This document shows, in pieces, positions 17,755 to 25,889 of a stretch of 64,000 bases of DNA. The position numbers and the translations under genes were made by a program. Below the pieces are notes generated by a model. The model did no database searches. It worked only from the letters and a program-made list of their open reading frames with translations, and was not told the origin of the DNA. Positions within the stretch are counted from its first letter, which is position 1. Every line of letters starts with the position of its first letter. This stretch comes from Actinomadura barringtoniae. GTDB taxonomy: Bacteria; Actinomycetota; Actinomycetes; Streptosporangiales; Streptosporangiaceae. The stretch spans positions 124,001-188,000 of the forward strand of contig NZ_JAGEOJ010000025.1 of the NCBI RefSeq assembly GCF_017573505.1, read 5' to 3'.

Positions 17755-18042
17755 GTGGGTGCGTTCAGCACGGAATACACCGCGATGCAGCAAGCGGAAC
17801 AGCTGTTCCAAAGCAAGCAGCGTGAGATGAGCCAGCGCCTGGACGAGCTCGAGGGCGACCTCCAGAGCGGCCTGTCCAAATGGGAGGACGACGCGCGCGA
17901 CGCCTACTTCAACGCCAAGAAGAAGTGGGACAAGGCCGCGCGTGAGCTGGCCAAGTGCATCGAGACGTTCTCCAAGAACGTGAGCGGTGCCCGGCAGAAC
18001 TACCAGAAGGCCGAGCAGGCGAACACCCAGCTCTGGGCCTGA
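17755..18042 (+). CDS. WXG100-family (Esx-like) protein with a W-E-D bend
   Basis: A 95-aa helical hairpin with GTG preceded by GGAGGG. The bend reads SKWEDDARDAYFNAKK, so Trp is kept but Gly is replaced by Asp. The C-terminus YQKAEQANTQLW carries a Tyr followed four residues later by Glu, close to the Y-x-x-x-[D/E] export signal read by EccC. It is the first of four small Esx-like genes after eccB, and its closest relative is 18525-18815. Esx proteins are normally exported as dimers; its partner may be the canonical WXG protein next to it. Confidence 0.8.
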   Translation: MGAFSTEYTAMQQAEQLFQSKQREMSQRLDELEGDLQSGLSKWEDDARDAYFNAKKKWDKAARELAKCIETFSKNVSGARQNYQKAEQANTQLWA

Positions 18043-18173
18043 TGGTCGGTCGTGGGCCCTGGAGCGTTGCAGGGTCTGACGGTGCTCAACAGAAAAATGT
18101 GCTCGGCGAGGCGAACCGAACGATCTCGCGGTGCATCCAAGGAACAGAGTGTCTACCCCCGAGAGGATGACTG

Positions 18174-18488
18174 ATGGGTCAGAGGTCGTCTGTCGACAGA
18201 GCAGAAATGGCGCAGGCCGCTTCCCGTGTGGAGTCTGCCGCGCAGGACTTGAGGCAGATCCAGGGCGCTGTCGGCCAGGAGCAGTCTCAGCTTCAGGGGC
18301 GCTGGATCGGTGACGCCGGAAGCGCCTTCACCAAGGTCTTCAACGAGTTCAACCAGGAGCTGAGCAAGGTCCTGCAGACCTTGGACAACCTCCACGAGAA
18401 GCTCGTCCACACCAAGATCAACTACGAGGCCAGCGAGCAGCACCAGACCGAGAGCGTGAACCGCATCGCCGGTCTGCTCAACGGCTGA
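18174..18488 (+). CDS. WXG100-family (Esx-like) protein with canonical W-I-G bend
   Basis: A 104-aa helical hairpin. Residues 1-35 form the first helix, RWIGDAGSAF is the WXG turn, and YEASEQ (Y-x-x-x-E) near the C-terminus is the expected secretion signal. ATG follows a GAGAGG site. It lies between two Esx-like proteins with W-E-D turns, so EsxA/EsxB-style pairing among them is likely. It has no signal peptide, as usual for T7SS cargo. Confidence 0.85.
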   Translation: MGQRSSVDRAEMAQAASRVESAAQDLRQIQGAVGQEQSQLQGRWIGDAGSAFTKVFNEFNQELSKVLQTLDNLHEKLVHTKINYEASEQHQTESVNRIAGLLNG

Positions 18489-18524
18489 GCCCCCTAAGAC
18501 GATCAAGGACGAGACGGAGGAACG

Positions 18525-18815
18525 ATGAGCTTCAGCTCTATGGACTTCGGCGCTATGCAGCAGGCATACGCCGCCTTCCAGCAGCAGTACAACCGCATGA
18601 CGTCCGAGCTTGACGACCTCGAGAAGAACGTCGAGAGCAAGCTGGCGCAGTGGGAAGACGACGCGAAGAACGCCTACTTCGACGCCAAGAAGCAGTGGGA
18701 GCAGTCGGCGCAGGAGATCGGCCAGGTCATGCAGGCCCTCGGCGCGGTCATCAACTCCTCTGCCGAGACCGGCCAGGGCACGGTCAAGAGCAACGTCAAC
18801 CTCATCGGCGGCTGA
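18525..18815 (+). CDS. WXG100-family (Esx-like) protein, paralogue of 17755
   Basis: A 96-aa protein with a strong GGAGG site before ATG. The turn AQWEDDAKNAYFDAKKQWEQSA is nearly the same as in 17755-18042, showing a recent duplication around the canonical WXG gene. The C-terminal half is helical but ends TVKSNVNLIGG without a clear Y-x-x-x-D/E signal. It may therefore be exported only as a dimer with a signal-bearing partner. Confidence 0.8.
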   Translation: MSFSSMDFGAMQQAYAAFQQQYNRMTSELDDLEKNVESKLAQWEDDAKNAYFDAKKQWEQSAQEIGQVMQALGAVINSSAETGQGTVKSNVNLIGG

Positions 18816-18961
18816 CGATGGCACCCCAGGCCGGCCGTCCCCTTTGATTCCGGGACGGTCGGCCAGGTGTCGGCTGGGCCCCATCCGCCGGCGCCTTCTT
18901 CACCACTAACTTCCAAGAACTGTGTAGGGAGCGGGCACTCTCGGCCCGCCGGGAGGCTCAC

Positions 18962-19336
18962 GTGGGTAACAAGAGCGAAATTGATGTCGACGAGGTCAAG
19001 AAGATCCTCAAGGTCCTGAAGGACGAGATCGCCAAGTTCGACGACGGCAGCCAGGGCACGCGCAGCGAGATCTCCGTCAAGGGTCACATGACCTCGGGCG
19101 AGCTGGGCAACTACCCGGCGGTGACCCAGGGCCTCGGTCTCACGACCAACCAGGCCTACGGTCAGATCAAGGGCCAGTACGACGCTTTCGTGAACGCCTA
19201 TGACCAGGTGATCCAGTCATTGGAGCAGATCGTCAAGAACCACGGCGACAAGGAGCAGCAGAACACCGCTGCCGCGAACCGTGTGACGACCAATAGCTCC
19301 AATCAGCCGACCACGAGCAACACCAGCAGCTGGTAA
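18962..19336 (+). CDS. Esx-like T7SS-associated small protein
   Basis: A 124-aa protein with GTG after GGGAGG. Helical N-terminus (VDEVKKILKVLKDEIAKFD), a central Gly-containing break (GELGNYPAVTQGLG), a second helix (YGQIKGQYDAFVNAYDQVIQSLEQIVKN) and a Thr/Ser/Asn-rich tail. The layout is that of ESX-1 EspC/PE-like helpers rather than a strict WXG100. It is immediately upstream of the long EspB-like protein and is its probable secretion partner. Confidence 0.6.
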   Translation: MGNKSEIDVDEVKKILKVLKDEIAKFDDGSQGTRSEISVKGHMTSGELGNYPAVTQGLGLTTNQAYGQIKGQYDAFVNAYDQVIQSLEQIVKNHGDKEQQNTAAANRVTTNSSNQPTTSNTSSW

Positions 19337-19366
19337 CCAGGGATTCGACGAGGCGGGATCGGGACT

Positions 19367-20620
19367 ATGGCCCCCAATAGCACGCGGCACGACGAGCAGA
19401 TCCGCATGAGCCCCCAGGGTTCCACCGACTGGGACGGCGACATGGACGCCATGAACGGCATCCTTGACGCTTGCCAGCCCGGGAAGGTGAAAGAGGCGGC
19501 CAACAACTACACGGCCGCGGGTGACAAGTTCAAGAACGCGGCGGGTGTGCTGGGCGCCCAGATGACCGCCCTCAGCGGTGTCTGGAAGGGCGACGACGCC
19601 GACGCCACCATTGAGCAGATGCGCAACCTGCAGACGAGCGCCTCCGGGTTGCAGTCGACTTCCACTCAGACCGGCAAGACGCTGGACGACCACGCCACCA
19701 AGCTCCAGTGGTACAAGGACCACAAGCCCGGCAAGGGCATGTTCGGTGGGTTCTCCTGGAAGGACGGCCTGGTCGCCGTCGCGCCCGCCGGTCTCCCCAT
19801 GCTGGCCGGGAAGAAGATCGGTGAGGCCTTCGGTCTCATCGACAGCGAAGAGGACAAGGCCGCCAAGGAGCACATGAAGCGGCTCTCCGAGCGGACCATC
19901 CAGGCCAACACGGCCATGCCCGAGCGGCTCTCCACCAACCTCCCGAGCAGCGGCGTCTACAACGTTCCGCCGCCGAACAACTCGCCCGGCGCCACCACCG
20001 GTGGGGTCCACGGCGGTGGCGGTGGCAGCGGCAGCTTCAAGCCCCCGAACAGCGGCGGCAGCGGCCAGTTCACGCCTCCCGGCGACCACGGCGGCAGCGG
20101 TCAGTTCACCCCTCCCGGCAGCCACGGCGGGCAGTACACGCCGCCCGGTAGCCACGGCGGCAGTGGCACCTATGACCCGAACGGCGGCAACCACGGCGGC
20201 AGCGGGACCTACGACCCGCACGGCGGCCGCAAGGGTGGCCTGGCCGGACTTCCCGGTGGCGGCGGTGGCGCCGGCGGCGGCGACCCGTTCGGCAAGGGCG
20301 GCCTCGGCGGCGGTGGCGCGGGTGGCGCGGGCAGCATGCCCGGCGGTGGCGCGGGCGGCGCGGGCAGCATGCCCGGCGGCGGTGCCGGCGGACTGGCCGG
20401 TGGCATGCCCGGTGCGGGCGCGCGCGGTGCCGGTGCGGGCGGCCTCGGCTCTGGCAAGGGCGCGGCCGGGCGCGGCGGCATGGGCGGCGGCATGGGCGGT
20501 GCCGGCCGTGGCGGCGGCGGCAAGGGCGAGGAAGAGCAGGAGCGCAGCACCTGGTTGTCCGAGGACGAGGACGTCTGGGGCGGTAATGACGGCGATACCG
20601 CACCGCCTGTGATCGGATGA
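19367..20620 (+). CDS. EspB/PPE-like T7SS substrate with Gly-Pro repeat tail
   Basis: A 417-aa protein. Residues 1-115 are helical with a WXG-type turn (SGVWKGDDADATIEQM). Residues 120-190 hold a WKDGLVAVAPAGLPMLAG segment. From about residue 205 on it is low complexity: QFTPPGDHGGSG, QYTPPGSHGG and TYDPNGGNHGG units, then GGAGSMPGG units, closing with an acidic WLSEDEDVWGGNDGD tail. A helical targeting domain plus long disordered tail resembles EspB and PPE-type cargo, and mycosins cleave such tails. A mycosin gene follows 99 bp later. No enzymatic domain is visible. Confidence 0.65.
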   Translation: MAPNSTRHDEQIRMSPQGSTDWDGDMDAMNGILDACQPGKVKEAANNYTAAGDKFKNAAGVLGAQMTALSGVWKGDDADATIEQMRNLQTSASGLQSTSTQTGKTLDDHATKLQWYKDHKPGKGMFGGFSWKDGLVAVAPAGLPMLAGKKIGEAFGLIDSEEDKAAKEHMKRLSERTIQANTAMPERLSTNLPSSGVYNVPPPNNSPGATTGGVHGGGGGSGSFKPPNSGGSGQFTPPGDHGGSGQFTPPGSHGGQYTPPGSHGGSGTYDPNGGNHGGSGTYDPHGGRKGGLAGLPGGGGGAGGGDPFGKGGLGGGGAGGAGSMPGGGAGGAGSMPGGGAGGLAGGMPGAGARGAGAGGLGSGKGAAGRGGMGGGMGGAGRGGGGKGEEEQERSTWLSEDEDVWGGNDGDTAPPVIG

Positions 20621-20719
20621 CCGATTAGTCAATTGCAGGACCAAGCATGAGTCGGCGTGGGTAGCCTGAGGCGACATCTCGGGCTATCCACGCCGTTTCG
20701 CTTCTAGTGAGGTTGTGCT

Positions 20720-22099
20720 GTGCGACGGACGACACGATGGCTGGCGGCGACTGGAGCCGTCTTCACCATGGCCATGGGGACGGTAACGCCCGCCGATGCG
20801 GCGCCGGGGCCCAGAACCGATCAATGGTGGTTCTCGGCCTGGCAGATCCAGCAGCGGGTGTGGCCGATCACCAAGGGGGCGGGAGTCACCGTCGGTGTCG
20901 TCGACAACGGCGTCAATGGTCAGATCCCCGACCTGCAGGGCACGATCGTGCCCGGCGCCAATGTGGAGACGCACCAGGGCGACGGTCAGATCCCTCCGAC
21001 CTCCGATCTGGAGGCCTCGCACGGCACGGCAATGGCCGGTCTGATCGTCGGGCAGGGCACCGGCACCGGCTACATGGGTGTCGCCCCCGAGGCGAAGGTC
21101 ATGTCGATCAATTCCAACCTCGCCGTCTGGGACAAGGCGATCCGCTACGCGACCGACCACGGCGCGAAGGTGATCAGCATCTCCCAGGCGTTCAATTCCC
21201 CTAACGGATGCCGGCCTGAACTGCAGCAGGCGATCGGTTACGCGCTTCAGCACGACGTGGTGGTGGTCGCGGGAGCGGGCAACAGCGCGGAGAAGGGCAA
21301 CCCCGCCATGGAGCCCGCCAACTGCGCGGGTGCGCTCGCCGTCGGCGCCGTGGACAACAAGAAGATCCCGTGGTCCGGTACCGAGCGCCAGCCTTATGTC
21401 GCGGTGGCCGCACCGGGTTTCCTGGTGCCCGCGCTCGACGGCAACGGCAAGGTCAACGAACGGCTTGCCGGGACGAGTCAGGCGACCGCGCTCACCTCCG
21501 CCGTCGCGGCGCTGATCCGTTCGAAGAACCCCCAGATGCCGGCTCGCGAGGTGGTGCAGCGCATCATCAACACCACCAAGGACGTGGGCCCTCCCGGTAT
21601 CGACAACATGACCGGCCGAGGCGTGGTCATTCCGGGCGACGCGCTGACCGCCAATGTGCCCAAGTCCGCGCCTAACCCGGTGTTCGACGCCTATGACAAG
21701 TGGGCTGCCGCGAACCCGCAGGGCGCGGGTGGGCAGCCGGCGGCGACGCCGACGGTCAAGCACAGCAAGTCGGCCAGCACCAAGGCCGACGACCAGGCCG
21801 ATCAGAACACCAAGATCCTGCTCGGGGTCGTCGCCGGTGTGGTCGTGATCGGTGGCATCGTCATCGCGTTCATGGTCATGCGGAACCGGAAGAAGCCGAA
21901 GGCGTTCCCCGCGGGTGGGGGCTACTCGCCTCAGCAAGGAAACGTGCCTGGGCCGCCCCCTGGTTGGGGTGGGCATTCGGGTCAGCCGCAGGGGCCTCCT
22001 CAGGGGCCGCCGCAGGGTCCCCCTCAAGGACCGCCTCAGGGGCCGCCGCAGGGAAGCGGGCGTCCCTACCCGCCGCCGCCCGGTCAGGGCGGCCGGTAA
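20720..22099 (+). CDS. mycP: Second mycosin-type subtilase with proline-rich cytoplasmic tail
   Basis: A 459-aa S8 protease, GTG start, with a signal peptide ending near ADAAPGP (residue 28). Triad: Asp62 (GVVDNGV), His101 (SHGTAMAGL) and Ser253 (GTSQATALTS). A membrane helix (about 370-392, ILLGVVAGVVVIGGIVIAFMVM) is followed by a cytoplasmic tail of QGPP repeats ending GQGGR. The position after the Esx/EspB-like genes suggests this is the core-complex mycosin of the system. The repeat tail is an uncommon extension. TAMAG and TSQAT replace the more usual TxVAG/TSFAT, but the triad is intact. Confidence 0.88.
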   Translation: MRRTTRWLAATGAVFTMAMGTVTPADAAPGPRTDQWWFSAWQIQQRVWPITKGAGVTVGVVDNGVNGQIPDLQGTIVPGANVETHQGDGQIPPTSDLEASHGTAMAGLIVGQGTGTGYMGVAPEAKVMSINSNLAVWDKAIRYATDHGAKVISISQAFNSPNGCRPELQQAIGYALQHDVVVVAGAGNSAEKGNPAMEPANCAGALAVGAVDNKKIPWSGTERQPYVAVAAPGFLVPALDGNGKVNERLAGTSQATALTSAVAALIRSKNPQMPAREVVQRIINTTKDVGPPGIDNMTGRGVVIPGDALTANVPKSAPNPVFDAYDKWAAANPQGAGGQPAATPTVKHSKSASTKADDQADQNTKILLGVVAGVVVIGGIVIAFMVMRNRKKPKAFPAGGGYSPQQGNVPGPPPGWGGHSGQPQGPPQGPPQGPPQGPPQGPPQGSGRPYPPPPGQGGR

Positions 22100-22229
22100 G
22101 GCCCCCAACGCACTGGACACATGACTTCACCGCCCCTGACTCCTTTGTTGCGATATCGGGGTGTATGCGGTCGGTGACGCGCTAGCATGTTTCGGCTAAG
22201 TCGCCAGCCCCCCGTCGAAAGGCAACTCT

Positions 22230-22571
22230 GTGAAGAAGTTTCTGATGGTCGGTAGCGTTGTGCTTGCTCTGGGCTTCAGTGCCAGCGCTTGTAACTCTGA
22301 CTCCAAGAAGGACTCTGACGGTGCTACCGCGTCCGCGACGGCGACTGCCGCGCAGGGCGGCGGTGACCAGAACGGCGCTCCGAGCAGCGCGCCGACCACC
22401 AGCAAGGCGCCCGGTGGCGGTGCCGCGCAGGGCAAGAACGACACCGAGATTGACGCCAAGCTGCGGGCCTGCTTGAAGGCCAAGGGTTACAACAACCTGC
22501 CGAAGGAGACCATCCGTTCGGTTCCCGTCAAGGGCGTCAAGGACAGCGACGTGATGGCCTGCATGAGTTAG
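22230..22571 (+). CDS. Small exported lipoprotein, T7SS-linked
   Basis: A 113-aa protein, GTG start. Signal sequence MKKFLMVGSVVLALGFSASAC with a lipobox ending in Cys21, a Ser/Thr/Gly linker, then a small domain with two Cys (RACLKAKGYNN and VMACMS). The 25890-26336 lipoprotein shares this domain pattern (TACMRKKGWEV ... LQACVAL). The two Cys probably form a disulfide outside the membrane. It follows the second mycosin after 130 bp and ends in a hairpin terminator. Function unknown. Confidence 0.7.
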   Translation: MKKFLMVGSVVLALGFSASACNSDSKKDSDGATASATATAAQGGGDQNGAPSSAPTTSKAPGGGAAQGKNDTEIDAKLRACLKAKGYNNLPKETIRSVPVKGVKDSDVMACMS

Positions 22572-22605
22572 TCGCCGCTGTGCGTTTCTAGCGTGAGACC
22601 GCTTT

Positions 22606-22636
22606 CGTGGGGTCGGCCATTGAGGCCGGCCCCACG
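22606..22636. terminator. Bidirectional hairpin terminator
   Basis: CGTGGGGTCGGCC (22606-22618) pairs with GGCCGGCCCCACG (22624-22636) with one G-U pair and a five-base loop. It lies between the plus-strand lipoprotein gene and the convergent LOR gene. Confidence 0.7.
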
Positions 22637-22659
22637 AGTGTTCTGAGGGTGCGTCCCGG

Positions 22660-23526
22660 TCAGGTGAGGAAGCCGCCGAGGCTGCGGTTGGAGGAGACCG
22701 CGGTGTCGTACGCCAGGGGGCAGGCCAGGATCAGGGTGCGCATCGGCTCGGGCAGGTTGGGGAGCATGCGCAGCACGTAGCGGTCGGCGCCGGTGAGCAT
22801 CTGGGAGACCAGTTCGCCGTAGCCGTTGAAGCCTCGCTGGAAGCGCGCGAGCTCGGTCTCCTGCCAGTCGCGGATCTGGCCCTTGTAGATGTCGTAGTAG
22901 CCGATCTGGCGTTCCTGCGGGTCGAGGATCTCCCAGCCGCGCATGGCGCGCTTGCGCAGCTGGCCCATGAGGCCGCCCTGCGGGGTGAGCACCTGCATGA
23001 CCGGGGTGCCCATGAAGCCGTACGGCTTATAGAAGGTGAAGTAGGGCATGCCGTCAGGCCGGAAGATGGTCAGGGACCGTTCGGCCTTGTTCTGGGTGCC
23101 CTGGTTGACGGCGCGGAAGACCTTGCGCGCCCCGCTGACGCCCCTCTCCTTGACGTACGCGACGGGCTGCCCTTGCGGGCTCCAGACCGTGTAGTTCGCC
23201 TCGGTGGAGAAGAAGGACTGCGGCTGGTCGTAGATGAGGATGGGCGAGTTGTAGAGGTCGGCACCGCCCTGTTGCGCGGGAGGCTGTTGCGGTGCGGGCG
23301 CCGGTGCGTACTGCTGCGGCGGAGGACCGTACTGCTGCTGCGGCGCGTACTGCTGCTGGGGTGCGTATTGCTGTTGCGGCGCGTACGGCTGCTGCTGCGG
23401 GTACGGCTGCTGGGGCTGCGGCTGGGAGTACGGGTTGGCGGGCGGCGGCGCGTAACCGGGTTGCTGAGGAGGCACTCCATAGCCCGGCTGATAGCCAGGG
23501 CCGGGTGAGTATGGGGGATAGCTCAT
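22660..23526 (-). CDS. LURP-one-related protein with Gln/Pro/Tyr-rich N-terminus
   Basis: A 288-aa protein; ATG at 23526 follows CAGGAG, preferred over longer in-frame extensions. Residues 1-90 are disordered YAPQQQ / PYPQQQ-type repeats. From about residue 95 the LOR domain follows: LTIFRPDGMPYFTFYKP, VMQVLTPQGGLMGQLRKR, ILDPQERQIGYYDI and C-terminal LPEPMRTLILACPLAYDTA. The last element matches the 7518-8204 protein closely. It is divergent from the receptor kinase gene, so the two may share control. Its N-terminal tail could recruit partners or be a kinase target; this is speculative. Confidence 0.65.
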   Translation of the reverse strand: MSYPPYSPGPGYQPGYGVPPQQPGYAPPPANPYSQPQPQQPYPQQQPYAPQQQYAPQQQYAPQQQYGPPPQQYAPAPAPQQPPAQQGGADLYNSPILIYDQPQSFFSTEANYTVWSPQGQPVAYVKERGVSGARKVFRAVNQGTQNKAERSLTIFRPDGMPYFTFYKPYGFMGTPVMQVLTPQGGLMGQLRKRAMRGWEILDPQERQIGYYDIYKGQIRDWQETELARFQRGFNGYGELVSQMLTGADRYVLRMLPNLPEPMRTLILACPLAYDTAVSSNRSLGGFLT

Positions 23527-23712
23527 GAGGCTCCTGTAGGGCCGCCACCGATAGGGCTGGATGCCCGGAGTAGATGCTAGTGCTCCGGGTCTGCCCGATG
23601 GGGAAGAAGGTGTGCGATGGGCGTCCTTGTCTGGGCTTGCCAGGGTGTGTTGAGTTGCGGCCGGTATATTGCCGGGCATGTCTGGATACCCCCAGGAGAT
23701 CAGCGGTGACCG

Positions 23713-25818
23713 ATGACCTCAGGTCCCCCCTCCCTGAAACCAGATGACCCGCGGCGTCTCGGTCCCTATGAGCTGACCGGGCGCCTCGGCGACGGTGCCC
23801 AGGGCGTCGTCTATCTCGGCCGCGGCGAGGACGGCCGCCAGGTGGCCATCAAGCTGCTGCTCACCCAGCTCGGGTCCGACCATGAGGCGCGTGCCCGGTT
23901 CGCGCGCGAGCTGGCGGTCCTCCAGCGGGTCGCGGGTTTCTGTACGGCGCAGGTGCTCGCCTCGGACGTCGCGGGGGAACGGCCGTACATCGTCAGCGAG
24001 TACGTTCCCGGTCCCTCCCTGGACGAGCTCGTGCGATCCCAGGGCCCGCGTACCGGCAACGACCTCGACCGCCTGGCGATCGGCACGGCGACCGCGCTCA
24101 CCGCGATCCACCGGGCGGGCATCGTTCACCGTGACTTCAAGCCCGCCAACGTCCTGATGAGCCCCGACGGCCCGCGCGTCATCGACTTCGGGATCGCGCG
24201 GCCGAACGACTCGGGCGCGACCATCTCCAGCGGCGTTCTCGGCACACCTTCTTATATGGCGCCCGAACAGGTGGCCGGAGCGCAGACCGGCCCGGCCGCG
24301 GACATCTTCGCGTGGGGCTCGACCATGGCGTTCGCCGCGCGGGGCCGCGCCCCGTTCGGGCACGACTCGGTGGCCGCCGTGCTGCACCGCGTCGCCAGCC
24401 AGCAACCGGACCTGTCCGGTCTGCCGCAGCGGCTCGGCGAGATCATCGCGGCCTGCCTGGCCAGGGATCCGTCCCGGCGGCCGACCGCTCAGCAACTCCT
24501 GCTGCGCCTGCTCGGTGAGGAGGACGCGCAGACCGGGGCGACCGACGGCATGCTCGCGCAGGCCACGTCCATGGTGCAGCCGACCCACCCGGCTCCCCAC
24601 ATGGGGCAGTACGGCCCTCCCGTGGCGCAGTCCGGGTCGTCCATGCCGCAGTCCGGGTCGTCTATGCCGCAGTCTGGCTCTTCCCTGGGGCACGCCGGCT
24701 CTTCGATGCCTCAGCCAGGCCTTCCCACGGGTCAGCCGGGCGCCGCGTACAGCACCGGGCCGATTCCGCCGCACGCCGGCCCGTACGCCACCCATCCGGG
24801 CGCCCCTCACCCCGGGCCGAACAGCACGATGCCGCCCCCGCCTCCACCCGGCAAGCGCCGTACGGGGCTGATCGTCGGTGCCGCCGTGGCGGGCGTTCTC
24901 ATCCTCGTGGGCGGCACGATCGCGGGGTTCACGCTCCTCGGCGACGACTCCAAGCCCAAGGCCGATACGACGCCGCCGCCGGCCAGCACGCCCGCCGTGC
25001 CGCTGGCCACCGGCCCGCTGAACCCGACCCCCGAGGCGCAGCAGCTCCTGCCGACCGCCACGGGCACGCTGCCGAGCGTTCTCAACTACGACTACCGCTC
25101 GATCGACATCGACATCCAGCGCGCGAACTCGCAGCTCACCCAGCGGGCGCAGGCGCGCCTGGGCAGCGACCTCTCCTCGATCCAGACCGACCTGGTCCAG
25201 AACCAGAAGACCATCAAGGCCTCGGTCCTGGACACCGGCGTGCTCGCCGCGTCCCCGGGCCGCGTCTCGTTCCTCTCGTTCGTCCGCCGGGTCATCAGCT
25301 CGCCGAAGATTCCGGCGGCCAACGAGATGAACCAGGTCCGCTACACGATGGTCCGCCAGCCCAGCGGCGACTGGCTGATCGACGACATGGACTCGATGAC
25401 CCCCGACCTCGCGCCCTGGTCGTACGCGGGGACCGCCTGGCCGACCCCGCAGGCCAACGAGGTGCTCAAGGCCGCCCGCACCTGCATGGAACGCGACCAG
25501 ACCTACGACTACCGCCGTTTCGACAAGAGCATCCGCGACCTCATGGACTGCTCGACCGGCAACTTCAAGGACCAGGTCAGGCTGAACCAGCCCAAGACGA
25601 AGGCGGACTTCAACCGCCGCAAGGCGTCGGCGACCGGCACGGCCCTCGAGGCGGCCATCAAACCCGGTGCTCAGCCCGGCCAGGGAACCGTCTTGGTCTC
25701 GGTCATCGTCCGAGAGACGGCAGAGAAGAGGACGACCCGTTCTGTTTTCAGCTACTGGGCCGACATGCGTCAGGTGAACGGCCGCTGGTTGATGGCCAAG
25801 GTCGACCAGCTCCGTTAG
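23713..25818 (+). CDS. Transmembrane serine/threonine protein kinase
   Basis: A 701-aa receptor kinase. The kinase domain covers about residues 17-275: Gly loop GDGAQG, catalytic Lys47 (VAIKLL), HRDFKPANV with Asp141, DFGIARP with Asp158, and GTPSYMAPEQ activation segment, all intact. A Ser/Gln/Pro-rich linker with SGSSMPQ repeats (about 295-380) precedes one membrane helix (about 385-407) and a 290-aa extracellular domain with no PASTA motif. That domain contains two Cys (TCMERDQ, DCSTGNF). Actinobacterial kinases of this type sense wall or secretion cues. A possible -10 box TATATT is at 23665-23670. Substrate unknown; nearby T7SS and LOR proteins are candidates. Confidence 0.88.
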   Translation: MTSGPPSLKPDDPRRLGPYELTGRLGDGAQGVVYLGRGEDGRQVAIKLLLTQLGSDHEARARFARELAVLQRVAGFCTAQVLASDVAGERPYIVSEYVPGPSLDELVRSQGPRTGNDLDRLAIGTATALTAIHRAGIVHRDFKPANVLMSPDGPRVIDFGIARPNDSGATISSGVLGTPSYMAPEQVAGAQTGPAADIFAWGSTMAFAARGRAPFGHDSVAAVLHRVASQQPDLSGLPQRLGEIIAACLARDPSRRPTAQQLLLRLLGEEDAQTGATDGMLAQATSMVQPTHPAPHMGQYGPPVAQSGSSMPQSGSSMPQSGSSLGHAGSSMPQPGLPTGQPGAAYSTGPIPPHAGPYATHPGAPHPGPNSTMPPPPPPGKRRTGLIVGAAVAGVLILVGGTIAGFTLLGDDSKPKADTTPPPASTPAVPLATGPLNPTPEAQQLLPTATGTLPSVLNYDYRSIDIDIQRANSQLTQRAQARLGSDLSSIQTDLVQNQKTIKASVLDTGVLAASPGRVSFLSFVRRVISSPKIPAANEMNQVRYTMVRQPSGDWLIDDMDSMTPDLAPWSYAGTAWPTPQANEVLKAARTCMERDQTYDYRRFDKSIRDLMDCSTGNFKDQVRLNQPKTKADFNRRKASATGTALEAAIKPGAQPGQGTVLVSVIVRETAEKRTTRSVFSYWADMRQVNGRWLMAKVDQLR

Positions 25819-25889
25819 CTGCCCGCCCCTCCCCGCGGGGCGAACCGTATGGTCGGCCACGGCCGTACCCACCGTTGGGAAGGGAACCT

